A stretch of 47,824 nt of DNA from the NCBI GenBank assembly GCA_947457335.1, contig CANGWA010000003.1, positions 1 through 47,824 of the forward strand, given 5' to 3'. The translations under genes were made by a program, and so were the position numbers. This document shows positions 8,566 through 16,864 of this stretch, piece by piece. How positions within the stretch are numbered: position 1 is the first letter of the stretch; each line of letters starts with the position of its first letter. The notes under the pieces were generated by a model, which was not told where the DNA came from, did not search any database, and saw only the letters and a program-made list of their open reading frames with translations. Source of the stretch: Sphingobacteriaceae bacterium. Lineage in GTDB: Bacteria > Bacteroidota > Bacteroidia > B-17B0 > Aurantibacillaceae.

Positions 8566-9295
8566 TGGCTACCTGTAATTGCTCGAGGGTGAGTTGAGCC
8601 GCTTTTTGTTCTGCTAAGCGTTTGCTATGACTTTCAAAAGTGACATAGGGCACTTGGTTAATGTGCACTTGAATGGTATAAAGTTTATTGTTACCAACTT
8701 TGACCTCGCTGAGCACTTTGTATTCAAGTACCGCTTTGTTGCGTTGGCAGTAAATTTGAAGTTGACTTTTGTAATCGTCGTTCGTGTTTACGAGTGTATC
8801 GAGGTCCACGTGCAATTTAATCACGCGTGTAATGACAAATTTACGGGTGCGTTGATAACCCAGATCGAGGTATAGAGCACCGATAAAAGCTTCGAAGGCA
8901 TCGCCAAATGCGCTTGATTTCGTTTTTTCATCGCGGTTGAGAGTTGCTTTTAAGAACACATCGAATCCAAACTTAATAGCCAGTTCACGAAGATTCTGTC
9001 CATTAACAATTTTACTGCGCAATTGTGTCAAGAAACCTTCGTCTTTATAAGGGAAGATGGAGAAGAGGTAGTCGGCTACAATTGCACCGAGAATGGCGTC
9101 ACCGAGAAACTCAAGGCGTTCGTTGCTAATGGTGGTGCCACTTTTTTTAACCGATGCACTGCTGTGTGAAAAGGCTTGGTGATAAAGGGCGATGTTTTTT
9201 GGGGTTTGCCCAGTAAGGTCCTTGATCCAATTTTTCAAATCATTATCACCCTGACCCGTCAAGGAAAGCAGTGATAGTAATTTTTTTATGGCCAA
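8558..9295 (-). CDS. rnc: Ribonuclease III
   Basis: 245-residue double-strand-specific endoribonuclease that processes rRNA precursors and structured RNAs. The signature NERLEFLGDA is at residues 58-67, with the catalytic Glu and Asp, and the second acidic site is in GDAFEAFIGALYLDLG. A C-terminal dsRNA-binding domain (about residues 175-245) ends with SHSKRLAEQKAAQLTLEQL, the usual K-K/A-A-A helix. It starts 3 bases after the fabF stop, in the common Bacteroidota order acpP-fabF-rnc. Confidence 0.96.
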   Translation of the reverse strand: MAIKKLLSLLSLTGQGDNDLKNWIKDLTGQTPKNIALYHQAFSHSSASVKKSGTTISNERLEFLGDAILGAIVADYLFSIFPYKDEGFLTQLRSKIVNGQNLRELAIKFGFDVFLKATLNRDEKTKSSAFGDAFEAFIGALYLDLGYQRTRKFVITRVIKLHVDLDTLVNTNDDYKSQLQIYCQRNKAVLEYKVLSEVKVGNNKLYTIQVHINQVPYVTFESHSKRLAEQKAAQLTLEQLQVANG

Positions 9296-9298
9296 GGT

Positions 9299-10552
9299 TT
9301 AGGGATTATACTTCCGGATGACCACAGCGGCATTGTGTCCGCCAAAACCAAATGTGTTACTGATGGCAACATTAACAGTGCGCTTTTGAGAGGCGTTCAA
9401 TGTCAAGTTAAGCGCCGGATCAATTTCAGGATCTGGGTTTTCGTGGTTGATTGTTGGTGGTACGGCATCGTTTTGCACGGCAAGAATCGTTGCAATACCT
9501 TCAATTGCGCCAGCAGCACCGAGTAGATGGCCGGTCATGCTCTTAGTTGAGCTAATGTTTAGTTTGTAGGCGTGTTGACCAAAAACATTTTGGATTGCTT
9601 TCAACTCTGCCACATCCCCAAGCGGGGTACTGGTGCCGTGGGTGTTGATGTAGTCAACTGCCTCTGGGGTTATGCCCGCATCGCGCAGTGCGCGGTTCAT
9701 TACCAAGGTTGCACCCAATCCTTCCGGATGTGGAGCTGTTATGTGGTGTGCGTCAGCGCTCATGCCGCCGCCAATGATCTCAGCGTAAATTTTGGCACCT
9801 CTAGCCAGGGCGTGTTCTAATTCTTCCAACACAATTGCTCCGCCACCTTCACCGAGTACAAACCCATCGCGTTCTTTGTCGTAAGGACGAGATGCTTTAT
9901 CCGGGAAATCGTTACGGGTACTCATGGCTTGACAAGCGTTGAATCCTCCCATACCACTTTCATTAATGGCAGCTTCTGAACCACCTGAAATGATGGCAAC
10001 AGCTTTACCTAAACGGATGTAGTTAAACGCATCAATCAATGCATTGGTAGAAGAGGCACAAGCCGAGACGGTTGTAAAGTTTGGTCCACGCAAACCAAAC
10101 CGCATGGAGATATGACCGCTACAGATATCAGCAATCATTTTTGGAATAAAGAAAGGGTTGAAGCGGGGTGTACCATCGCCTTTTGCAAACGCAAACGTTT
10201 CCGTTTGAAATGTGTCCAAGCCACCGATACCGCTGCCCCAGATCACACCCACCTCGTTAAGGTCAACACTTCCTTGGTCCAATCCGCTATCCCTGAATGC
10301 CTGCTCGCTTGCGGCAATGCCGTACCACGAGAAGGCATCCAGTTTGCGGGCTTCTTTCTTTTCGAAGTAATCTTCAGGATTAAAACCTTTTACTTCACAC
10401 GCAAAGCGTGTTTTGAACTTAGACGCGTCAAAGCGGGTAATGGGTGCAGCACCACTCACGCCATTAAGGAGATTCTGCCAATAATCAGAGACTGAATTAC
10501 CCAATGGAGTAATAGCACCGAGTCCGGTAACCACAACACGTTTCAGTTGCAT
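9299..10552 (-). CDS. fabF: Beta-ketoacyl-ACP synthase II
   Basis: 417-residue condensing enzyme of type II fatty-acid elongation, using malonyl-ACP. The catalytic triad is visible: Cys in TVSACASSTNALIDAF (about residue 165), His in YINTHGTSTPLGD, and His in SMTGHLLGAAGAIEG. The N-terminus MQLKRVVVTGLGAITPLGN and the C-terminus NTFGFGGHNAAVV are typical. It is 12 bases behind acpP, its partner and substrate carrier, so the two share a transcript. Confidence 0.97.
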   Translation of the reverse strand: MQLKRVVVTGLGAITPLGNSVSDYWQNLLNGVSGAAPITRFDASKFKTRFACEVKGFNPEDYFEKKEARKLDAFSWYGIAASEQAFRDSGLDQGSVDLNEVGVIWGSGIGGLDTFQTETFAFAKGDGTPRFNPFFIPKMIADICSGHISMRFGLRGPNFTTVSACASSTNALIDAFNYIRLGKAVAIISGGSEAAINESGMGGFNACQAMSTRNDFPDKASRPYDKERDGFVLGEGGGAIVLEELEHALARGAKIYAEIIGGGMSADAHHITAPHPEGLGATLVMNRALRDAGITPEAVDYINTHGTSTPLGDVAELKAIQNVFGQHAYKLNISSTKSMTGHLLGAAGAIEGIATILAVQNDAVPPTINHENPDPEIDPALNLTLNASQKRTVNVAISNTFGFGGHNAAVVIRKYNP

Positions 10553-10564
10553 AAGTAAAAGAAA

Positions 10565-10804
10565 TTAGTTTTTAGCGTTTGCTTCGATGTAGGCAATGGC
10601 GTCACCAACGGTGCCGATCTTTTCAGCCTGCTCGTCAGGAATTGCAATATTGAACTCCTTTTCGAATTCCATAATCAACTCTACAGTATCCAATGAGTCA
10701 GCTCCAAGGTCGTTGGTGAAGCTGGCAGTTGGAGTTACTTCTTTTTCATCAACGCCCAATTTGTCTACGATGATGGATTTCACTTTGCTTGAAATGTCAG
10801 ACAT
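10565..10804 (-). CDS. acpP: Acyl carrier protein
   Basis: 79-residue acidic carrier of fatty-acyl intermediates. The phosphopantetheine attachment Ser is S37 in [16 protein letters not shown], the canonical DSL motif. The full-length four-helix protein ends IEANAKN. It has its own promoter just upstream (10829-10858) in the gap after the RsmB-like gene and leads acpP-fabF-rnc. Confidence 0.98.
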   Translation of the reverse strand: MSDISSKVKSIIVDKLGVDEKEVTPTASFTNDLGADSLDTVELIMEFEKEFNIAIPDEQAEKIGTVGDAIAYIEANAKN

Positions 10805-10828
10805 TCTTCTAGAATTTTAAATTTGCCA

Positions 10829-10858
10829 CAAAAATAGAAATATCGGCTCTAAAACAAA
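10829..10858 (-). promoter_or_regulatory. Bacteroidota-type promoter of acpP-fabF-rnc
   Basis: On the minus strand a TTTG (10855-10858) is separated by 18 bases from TATTTTTG (10829-10836). This is an exact match to the Bacteroidota consensus TTTG / TAnnTTTG with the preferred spacing. The acpP ATG follows 24 bases after the -7 box, giving a leader of roughly 18-20 bases. It is the best promoter in the window. Confidence 0.75.
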
Positions 10859-10861
10859 ATT

Positions 10862-12052
10862 TTAAGAGGGGCTTTTAACCAGCAAAGCCATGTAAAACCC
10901 GTCAAACCCTGAAGATGGGAGCAACGTGCTGTCTTTCAGTAGTTTAAATTCTGGATGGCTCTCTAAAAAGGCGTTTACCTGATTTTCGTTCTCCGAAGGA
11001 AAAACGCTGCACGTGCTGTAAACGAGTGTCCCGCCCGGTTTAACCATCCCAGAATATTCGTTAAGTATTTGATTTTGAGTAGATTTTGTTCTTTCTAGGG
11101 ATTCTTCCGATAGTTTCCACTTGGCATCGGGGTTGCGTCGAAAAACGCCACTTCCGCTGCAGGGAACATCCAAAAGCACTTTATCTGCACTGTTTTTCAT
11201 GGAGGCAATGGTATCTTTTTCAATGAGTCGGGTAGTGATTTGGTGGACACCTGCTCTTTTTGCCCGTTTTTTCAGCTCATCCAATTTCCACTGCTCTACA
11301 TCCATACTCACAATACGTCCCTTGTTTTGCATTAACGCTGCCAATTGTAGGGATTTTCCTCCTGCTCCTGCGCAGGCGTCAACCACTACTTCGCCTGCAT
11401 GCGGCGCTAAAAACAGTCCGATTTGTTGAGAGCCTGCATCCTGCACTTCTATCCATCCTTCAGAAAAGGCTTCCGTTTTAAAAATGTTGGCTCGGTTCTT
11501 CAAAACCAGTGCGTGGTTGATTCCCAGCACGGCTTCTGCAACAATACGGTCCTTTGCTAGACTCGCTATCACTTTCTCCGGTGTTGCTTTTAGCGTGTTC
11601 ACTCGCAAAAACACCCGTGCTTGTTCATTCATCGCGGTGGCTTCTTGTTCCCAAACCGCCGGGGTGAGTTCCCTTGCACCTAGTTCCCACAACCAATCGG
11701 GAAAAGATTGTGCAATCACTGCATTGGTTTCTAGTTTAGCTTTGTGCTTTTTAATGGCTTCAGGGTGCACATCCACAAACTCCTGCCAAGCGGGCAATTC
11801 GTAATCGTGCACGACCAACCAAATAGCCATCATGAACCAATAATTGTTTTTTGATCCCGCTAACTCACTGTACAAACGGTAATACCTAACAATGTCATAA
11901 ACGCTTTCAGCGACCATGCGCCGATCGCGGCTGCCCCATTTAGGATTTTGTTTGAAAGTGCGTTCAAGCACTCTATCGGCGTACCTTTTTTCGGTAAAGA
12001 TTTCCTTTAGTGCAACGGCAGTGGCCTGCACCAGGTGTTTGTGTAATTTCAT
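10862..12052 (-). CDS. RsmB-type rRNA (cytosine-C5) methyltransferase
   Basis: 396-residue S-adenosylmethionine-dependent RNA m5C methyltransferase of the NOL1/NOP2/Sun (Fmu/RsmB) family. The SAM-binding loop is VVDACAGAGGKSLQLAALM. Both mechanistic cysteines are present: DVPCSGSGVFRRNPDAKW (release of the methylated base) and LVYSTCSVFPSENENQV (covalent catalysis). The N-terminal region about 1-130 is helical, as in the NusB-like part of RsmB. Length and motifs suggest a 16S rRNA target, but the exact cytosine is not determinable. It precedes acpP on the same strand. Confidence 0.88.
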   Translation of the reverse strand: MKLHKHLVQATAVALKEIFTEKRYADRVLERTFKQNPKWGSRDRRMVAESVYDIVRYYRLYSELAGSKNNYWFMMAIWLVVHDYELPAWQEFVDVHPEAIKKHKAKLETNAVIAQSFPDWLWELGARELTPAVWEQEATAMNEQARVFLRVNTLKATPEKVIASLAKDRIVAEAVLGINHALVLKNRANIFKTEAFSEGWIEVQDAGSQQIGLFLAPHAGEVVVDACAGAGGKSLQLAALMQNKGRIVSMDVEQWKLDELKKRAKRAGVHQITTRLIEKDTIASMKNSADKVLLDVPCSGSGVFRRNPDAKWKLSEESLERTKSTQNQILNEYSGMVKPGGTLVYSTCSVFPSENENQVNAFLESHPEFKLLKDSTLLPSSGFDGFYMALLVKSPS

Positions 12053-12054
12053 AG

Positions 12055-14811
12055 TTAACGGGCTACCTGGAAGTAGCCTTTTATTGTGCGTTTGACGATG
12101 CCCTTTAAGCGGGGCTCGTACACATCACAAATATAAAAGAAGGTGCCTGAACTCACAGGAAGATTACTCATGCGGCTCACACCGTCCCATTGAAAATAGG
12201 GGTCTTTTGAGTTGTACACGGTATTCCCCCAACGGTCGTAGATGGTAATGTTGATGGAATGAATTTGACGCACCTTAATCGCTTTAAAGGTTTCATTCAC
12301 ATTGTCGTCGTTTGGGGTAAAGATGTTGGGTAATTCAAACTCGGGACAATTGTCAATACAATAATCCGTGACTTGTTCGCTCATGTTGCCCGACGAATCG
12401 ATGGCCACAATTTTATAACAACCTGCAATGAGTGGATTGGCATCGGGAATGAACTTGAGTTCCATCGTGGTGGTGTAGCTAGCCAATTTATTGTATGCTA
12501 CTCCTAACGTGGATTTAAAATACAAATCATAGGCCACCACATCGTCTGACCGGGTCGAGTCATTACAGGTTAACCGCACATCGTTCCATTCTACCTTCAC
12601 AAATCCCGTTTGACAATCGGCGCTAATGGTAATGGTAGGGGCACACGGCGGTATGAGATCTACAGCTTTTGCGCAGGCTTCTTGTGAACGATTGACTAAT
12701 GGATGCACGAGGGATGTGTCTGAATAGCGGCCCTCGCTTTCTACATAGTAGCAATAAGTGAAGCGATTAACAATGTTGTCGTTGTCTGTGTAGTTGGTAA
12801 GGCTGGTGGTTGCTATAACAGAGTAAGTACTGCTTCCAGGGTTTTTCTTGTAAACAGTGTATTTATAATTGTTCCACGGTGTTTTAGAACTCCAACTCAA
12901 TGTTATTTTTCGATCGCCCGGTGTTGGCGTCAGAAAAATAGAAGTGGCTTTTTGTGAATCGCCAATGTAATCTTCACCCGAGCTCAACCGCAAGGTATAA
13001 ACATGAATGGTGTCGGAGGTGTTAACCCCGCTGTGCGTAAAGGTTAAGGGTAATCCAAGAATGCTTTTTGCTGTATATGTTTGGACCAAAATGCTGCTAT
13101 TACCACGCCAATGAAGGACTTCCAGCTTGAAAGGTCCTTTGTAGACCGAGGTGTCGAGATTGTCTTTGTCTAGAACAGGTCGGGTCCATCTTAAACCAAC
13201 ACTGCCTGTTGCTGCGGTGCTGAGTATGTCCACATTGAGAATAACAGGTACGTTCCGTCGTAGCTTAGTGCAGTATTGGGTGCCACTATAGGTCACTGCT
13301 CCATCTTTATACACGGCAAGGACGATATAGGAATAATTTTGCCCCACTACTAGACCTTCACCATTATTGGTATCGACATATTCTGTGCTTGTCGCTGCCG
13401 TTTCTGCTACCAAGGTAAAGCCAAACGATTCGGGCAAGGAGGTTTGACAAGGAGAGGGGCTGTAGGTGGCACAATCATTTTTGCGATATACTTTAAACGC
13501 AACAATTGGATTGTTGGTGGGATTGCACGGTGCGCCAGTCCAGCTAATCTTAATATTAGACCCTTGTGGGGTAGCAGTCAAGTTTTTAATAGCAGGAGCA
13601 ACTACTTTGATGTTAAAGCTAGAGAAAGAAACCTGGTTAACGGGACTTCCCTTATCGCTTGCTTTAAAGGTTGCTTGAAAAGGAATACTTCGGATATGGC
13701 TGCAACTGGTGGGCCATTCGAATTTAGCTGTGAAACTTCCTCCAGCAGGTATGGAGCTAGACAGTGGCGCTAGCGATGCAAGAGGAACGGCTGTGTTGAA
13801 AGGCCCACCGCCTCCTTCGAGGGTTACCAATCCGCCTTCAGCATCTCTAACCACAACATTCTTTTGCACCACGGTTCCTGCTTCCACACACGTGTCTTTC
13901 GGGACCACAATTACAGGAGGTGAATTATTAGGACACGCTTCCACAATTACCTGCATGTCGCGCAGCACATACCCAATCAATTCATAATTATCCGACGTGT
14001 TCTTTCGCCATTCTTTTACAATGAAGGCGATGTTGTATTGTCCTTGTGTTTGAGGGGTGCACCAACTTAATAGTCCAGTCGAAGCGCTAATACCAAACGA
14101 CCCATTGGGACCCGGGTAGGGAAAGGTGTAGCCAGTTGCCGCCTCTCCATTGGCGCCGCGCGAGGTGGTAATTTCATAACTCAGGCTGTCTTTCAAATCG
14201 GGGTCGTAGGCCCCAGGGTTGTGCATGAAACAAGAATTTACACAAGCCTTATCCACTGGCGGAAAAGTAAATACTGGGGAGCTATTGGTGCCAGTAAAGC
14301 CATTAATAATGAGCAACGATTCAATGTAAAATGGCACATACAGGGAATTGGGAATATTCTGCACCTTGTCATTGCGATTGGGGTCTAACGAGCGAATCAC
14401 GTAACTACCGGGACCCGGGTAGGTGTGGGTGATGGTGTAAGTGTTTAGTTTTACACGGTAAGGTTCAATGCTGGTTGTTTGATTGATGATGATGGAGCCA
14501 CAGCCGATGGCCAAAGTGCCCAGGGTGCCGCATTTGCAACCACCCAGCGGACTACCGTTGATACGCGGGGCGATGCCTTTTTCGCCATCACCGAAGGAAA
14601 TGGTGTCAAGACAACGGTCTGCAATGCCATCTCCATCGTTTGTGTATTTTGTAACGGTGATGGAGTAGGTGTACACTTGCACGGTTACGCCGCCAACTAC
14701 TTTGGAAAAGGGAGCAATTCTCTTGTAGGTGATTTCACCGGCACGGTTGTGAGTGGCCAATGATAGCAAAGGCAGGAGGAGGATGGCAAGTAGGCACAGT
14801 AGGCGGTTCAT
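12055..14811 (-). CDS. Secreted surface protein with T9SS type B (gliding motility-associated) C-terminal domain
   Basis: 918 residues with a Sec signal peptide (MNRLLCLLAILLLPLLSLA). The mature N-terminus THNRAGEITYKRI is shared by many large Bacteroidota CHU_C-type proteins. The middle holds PKD/Ig-like and several fibronectin type III-like repeats (ISWTGAPCNP, LRWTRPVLD, LSWSSKTPW, VEWNDVRLT). The last 90 residues are the type B sorting domain: LPNIFTPNDDNVNETFK, INITIYDRWGNTVY, and the C-terminal GIVKRTIKGYFQV. It is predicted to be exported and displayed by the type IX system. I used the ATG at 14811, five bases after the upstream stop, rather than the in-frame TTG at 14823. The binding target is unknown. 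Confidence 0.85.
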   Translation of the reverse strand: MNRLLCLLAILLLPLLSLATHNRAGEITYKRIAPFSKVVGGVTVQVYTYSITVTKYTNDGDGIADRCLDTISFGDGEKGIAPRINGSPLGGCKCGTLGTLAIGCGSIIINQTTSIEPYRVKLNTYTITHTYPGPGSYVIRSLDPNRNDKVQNIPNSLYVPFYIESLLIINGFTGTNSSPVFTFPPVDKACVNSCFMHNPGAYDPDLKDSLSYEITTSRGANGEAATGYTFPYPGPNGSFGISASTGLLSWCTPQTQGQYNIAFIVKEWRKNTSDNYELIGYVLRDMQVIVEACPNNSPPVIVVPKDTCVEAGTVVQKNVVVRDAEGGLVTLEGGGGPFNTAVPLASLAPLSSSIPAGGSFTAKFEWPTSCSHIRSIPFQATFKASDKGSPVNQVSFSSFNIKVVAPAIKNLTATPQGSNIKISWTGAPCNPTNNPIVAFKVYRKNDCATYSPSPCQTSLPESFGFTLVAETAATSTEYVDTNNGEGLVVGQNYSYIVLAVYKDGAVTYSGTQYCTKLRRNVPVILNVDILSTAATGSVGLRWTRPVLDKDNLDTSVYKGPFKLEVLHWRGNSSILVQTYTAKSILGLPLTFTHSGVNTSDTIHVYTLRLSSGEDYIGDSQKATSIFLTPTPGDRKITLSWSSKTPWNNYKYTVYKKNPGSSTYSVIATTSLTNYTDNDNIVNRFTYCYYVESEGRYSDTSLVHPLVNRSQEACAKAVDLIPPCAPTITISADCQTGFVKVEWNDVRLTCNDSTRSDDVVAYDLYFKSTLGVAYNKLASYTTTMELKFIPDANPLIAGCYKIVAIDSSGNMSEQVTDYCIDNCPEFELPNIFTPNDDNVNETFKAIKVRQIHSINITIYDRWGNTVYNSKDPYFQWDGVSRMSNLPVSSGTFFYICDVYEPRLKGIVKRTIKGYFQVAR

Positions 14812-14815
14812 GGTT

Positions 14816-16690
14816 TTATTCAATTACGATCCGGTGTTGCAGTTGTGTTTGACCGCTACCGGTCACTTTCAGTATATAAACGCCAGAACTTAGTGTTTCA
14901 GTATTAAAAGAAAATTCAGACACGCTGGCTTTTACCAAATCGCGGTAAAGGGGTGTTATCAAACGTCCTTGTAAATCATACAGTTCGATGTTGAGGTACT
15001 CGGGACGGGGCAAATTAATTTCAATTGAAAAGCGTTTTGGAGCAGGATTTGGGAACACCTTCATGTCATTGGTTGCTGCCACGTTCTGTTCAGCAATGCC
15101 TACGTGTGTGCTGTCGTGGGTGAATATTTGTGCCACCCATGCCCCATGCGCCTTCGGGTAATTGGCACTGTATGCATAAGCGTAGTAACCACTCATCCAC
15201 ACTTCGCCTGGTTTGTTATAGCGGCGCTGTGAGCCGCTGTAGTCGCCCCAACGCTCAAGATTGCCCAGTAAGAGATCAACATAATTAAGGCCGTTTTTGA
15301 TGCGCAGTACGGGCGAAAAATTCCCGGCACCATCGGCTTGAATGGCAGAAATGCCCGTGAACACTTTTGGCGAACTGTGGTCAAAATTGATGACAGCGGA
15401 ATTGTCGAGTGGACCTACACCGGAGTAGGATATGTTCGGATAAGCAAAGTCCATCGTATCGTTCTTAAGTATATATCCAGTTACCGACGGCGTTGATTGT
15501 GGATTTGAAATAACGCCATAATAAACGCTGCAGAGGTTGTTGGCCGGGTTCTTCGTATTGTGCACGTACTGTATCCATCCATTCTCATAAAATGCTCCTA
15601 AGTTCCTGCAGTCGTTAGTGGCAAGCGACTGGGTGGCGAGGGATTGTCGTCCATCAGGCGGAAAAACGTAAGGGGTGGGCGTTTTCATGACCTTCGCCGT
15701 TACTGTTAGGCCTGGTGCTCCAATGGTATCGGTAATGTTCACCAAGAAAACGGAGTCGTTAGATGAGGCAAGGTTACGGTTGGATAAAAAGTACATATTT
15801 GGTCCGTAAAACTTACTCCCGCCTTTAACTGGACAAAGGTTACGAATGGCTTTACCGTTGTATTTGATGTTGGAATGTAACAAAGAGCCAAGCGGTTTAC
15901 CAGCATAACCACTGTCCTTGCGCATTTGCCACACAATGGTTTCTACGAAGCCAGTTTGCCACGAGCTATCGTTGTATAACAAATTGATGGATAGAAAAAG
16001 TTCCTTTTTCGACATGGCAATCATGGGATAATCTGACCATAGGTGGTTGTTGAGCGGGTTGCCGGGGAGGACGTATAAGTTCCATTGTCCAAATGGATCG
16101 TTGGTTTTCGTAAACCCGACCACAATTTTGCTCGTACTATCTTCTGCACCCACCATGGTAATGAGCGCAAAACGATCGTTATCTGGATCATATATGACCT
16201 TTGGATCAAACTCACGGTGGTAGCTGTTAACAGGATTGGTAAAGCCTGCTAAAGTCCTGCTGACATTTTGGTTGGTGGCTGAATTGCGAATGAGAATGTT
16301 GGTATTGACAACAGAAATAAAAATGGCAGAGTCGTTTACGGCCATGTCGTTGTCGTTGGGGGTGCTAACGCCCCAGCCATTTGCGAAGGCGCTGTAGCCC
16401 GTTTTTAATGCAGGCAAGGTATAGGAAGCTGCAGCCGCCTTTTTCATTTCGGTTTGCGTGGCCGGCGAAGAAGGCTTGTTGCCACCTTGACGGGGCATTT
16501 CGCGCACGAGTAAGTTGGGACTGAAGGGGTCTTGAATATTTCGAAACTCAACAACTGCGCTGGGTTGGATGGTGAAGTAGGTTTGTTTCGGCTGATTGGA
16601 TTTTGCCGACGGCGCACTTGGCTGAGCAGCGCTTGTTAAAACGAAAAAGCTCATTACCAATAAAGAATGGATGCGTTGCAAACCTGTCAT
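14816..16690 (-). CDS. Secreted protein with T9SS type A sorting domain
   Basis: 624 residues. The start is taken at the ATG (MTGLQRIHSLLVMSFFVL), which gives a normal signal peptide ending in SAAQ; an in-frame TTG 11 codons earlier is possible. The large central region contains DNDMAVNDSAIFISVVNT, FDPKVIYDPDNDRFALIT and WGDYSGSQRRYN. These phrases are typical of secreted Bacteroidota beta-propeller-like proteins that lack assigned function. The C-terminal 75 residues are a type A sorting domain: VFPNPAPKRFSIEI, LNIELYDLQGRLI, LSSGVYILKV and the terminal HRIVIE. It is immediately upstream of, and probably co-translated with, the type B protein, so the two may act together at the cell surface. 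Confidence 0.82.
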   Translation of the reverse strand: MTGLQRIHSLLVMSFFVLTSAAQPSAPSAKSNQPKQTYFTIQPSAVVEFRNIQDPFSPNLLVREMPRQGGNKPSSPATQTEMKKAAAASYTLPALKTGYSAFANGWGVSTPNDNDMAVNDSAIFISVVNTNILIRNSATNQNVSRTLAGFTNPVNSYHREFDPKVIYDPDNDRFALITMVGAEDSTSKIVVGFTKTNDPFGQWNLYVLPGNPLNNHLWSDYPMIAMSKKELFLSINLLYNDSSWQTGFVETIVWQMRKDSGYAGKPLGSLLHSNIKYNGKAIRNLCPVKGGSKFYGPNMYFLSNRNLASSNDSVFLVNITDTIGAPGLTVTAKVMKTPTPYVFPPDGRQSLATQSLATNDCRNLGAFYENGWIQYVHNTKNPANNLCSVYYGVISNPQSTPSVTGYILKNDTMDFAYPNISYSGVGPLDNSAVINFDHSSPKVFTGISAIQADGAGNFSPVLRIKNGLNYVDLLLGNLERWGDYSGSQRRYNKPGEVWMSGYYAYAYSANYPKAHGAWVAQIFTHDSTHVGIAEQNVAATNDMKVFPNPAPKRFSIEINLPRPEYLNIELYDLQGRLITPLYRDLVKASVSEFSFNTETLSSGVYILKVTGSGQTQLQHRIVIE

Positions 16691-16756
16691 ATTTTTTATC
16701 TTAAGGAGAATAAAATTAATCAAAATAAATGTCTGTTTGAGCAGTTTTACACAATT

Positions 16757-16780
16757 TAGGCCCTACAAAAATGGGCCTTA
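16757..16780. repeat. Stem-loop between divergent kup and T9SS genes
   Basis: AGGCCC and GGGCCT form a 6-bp GC-rich stem around a 9-base loop, in the 174-base divergent intergenic region. There is no T-run in either direction that would make it a convincing terminator. It could be an operator or a 5'-leader structure of the T9SS operon. Confidence 0.3.
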
Positions 16781-16828
16781 GTCGCAAGGTTTTTATTATT
16801 AAATCGACAACTGGCAGGATATTTTATA

Positions 16829-16836
16829 TAATTTTG
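16829..16836 (+). promoter_or_regulatory. Possible -7 box of kup
   Basis: TAATTTTG matches TAnnTTTG and lies 28 bases before the kup ATG, but no TTG is seen at the expected -33 distance. It is therefore only a partial promoter match. Confidence 0.35.
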
Positions 16837-16864
16837 GCCTTTTTAGATTTAGAATCCCTTCTCA

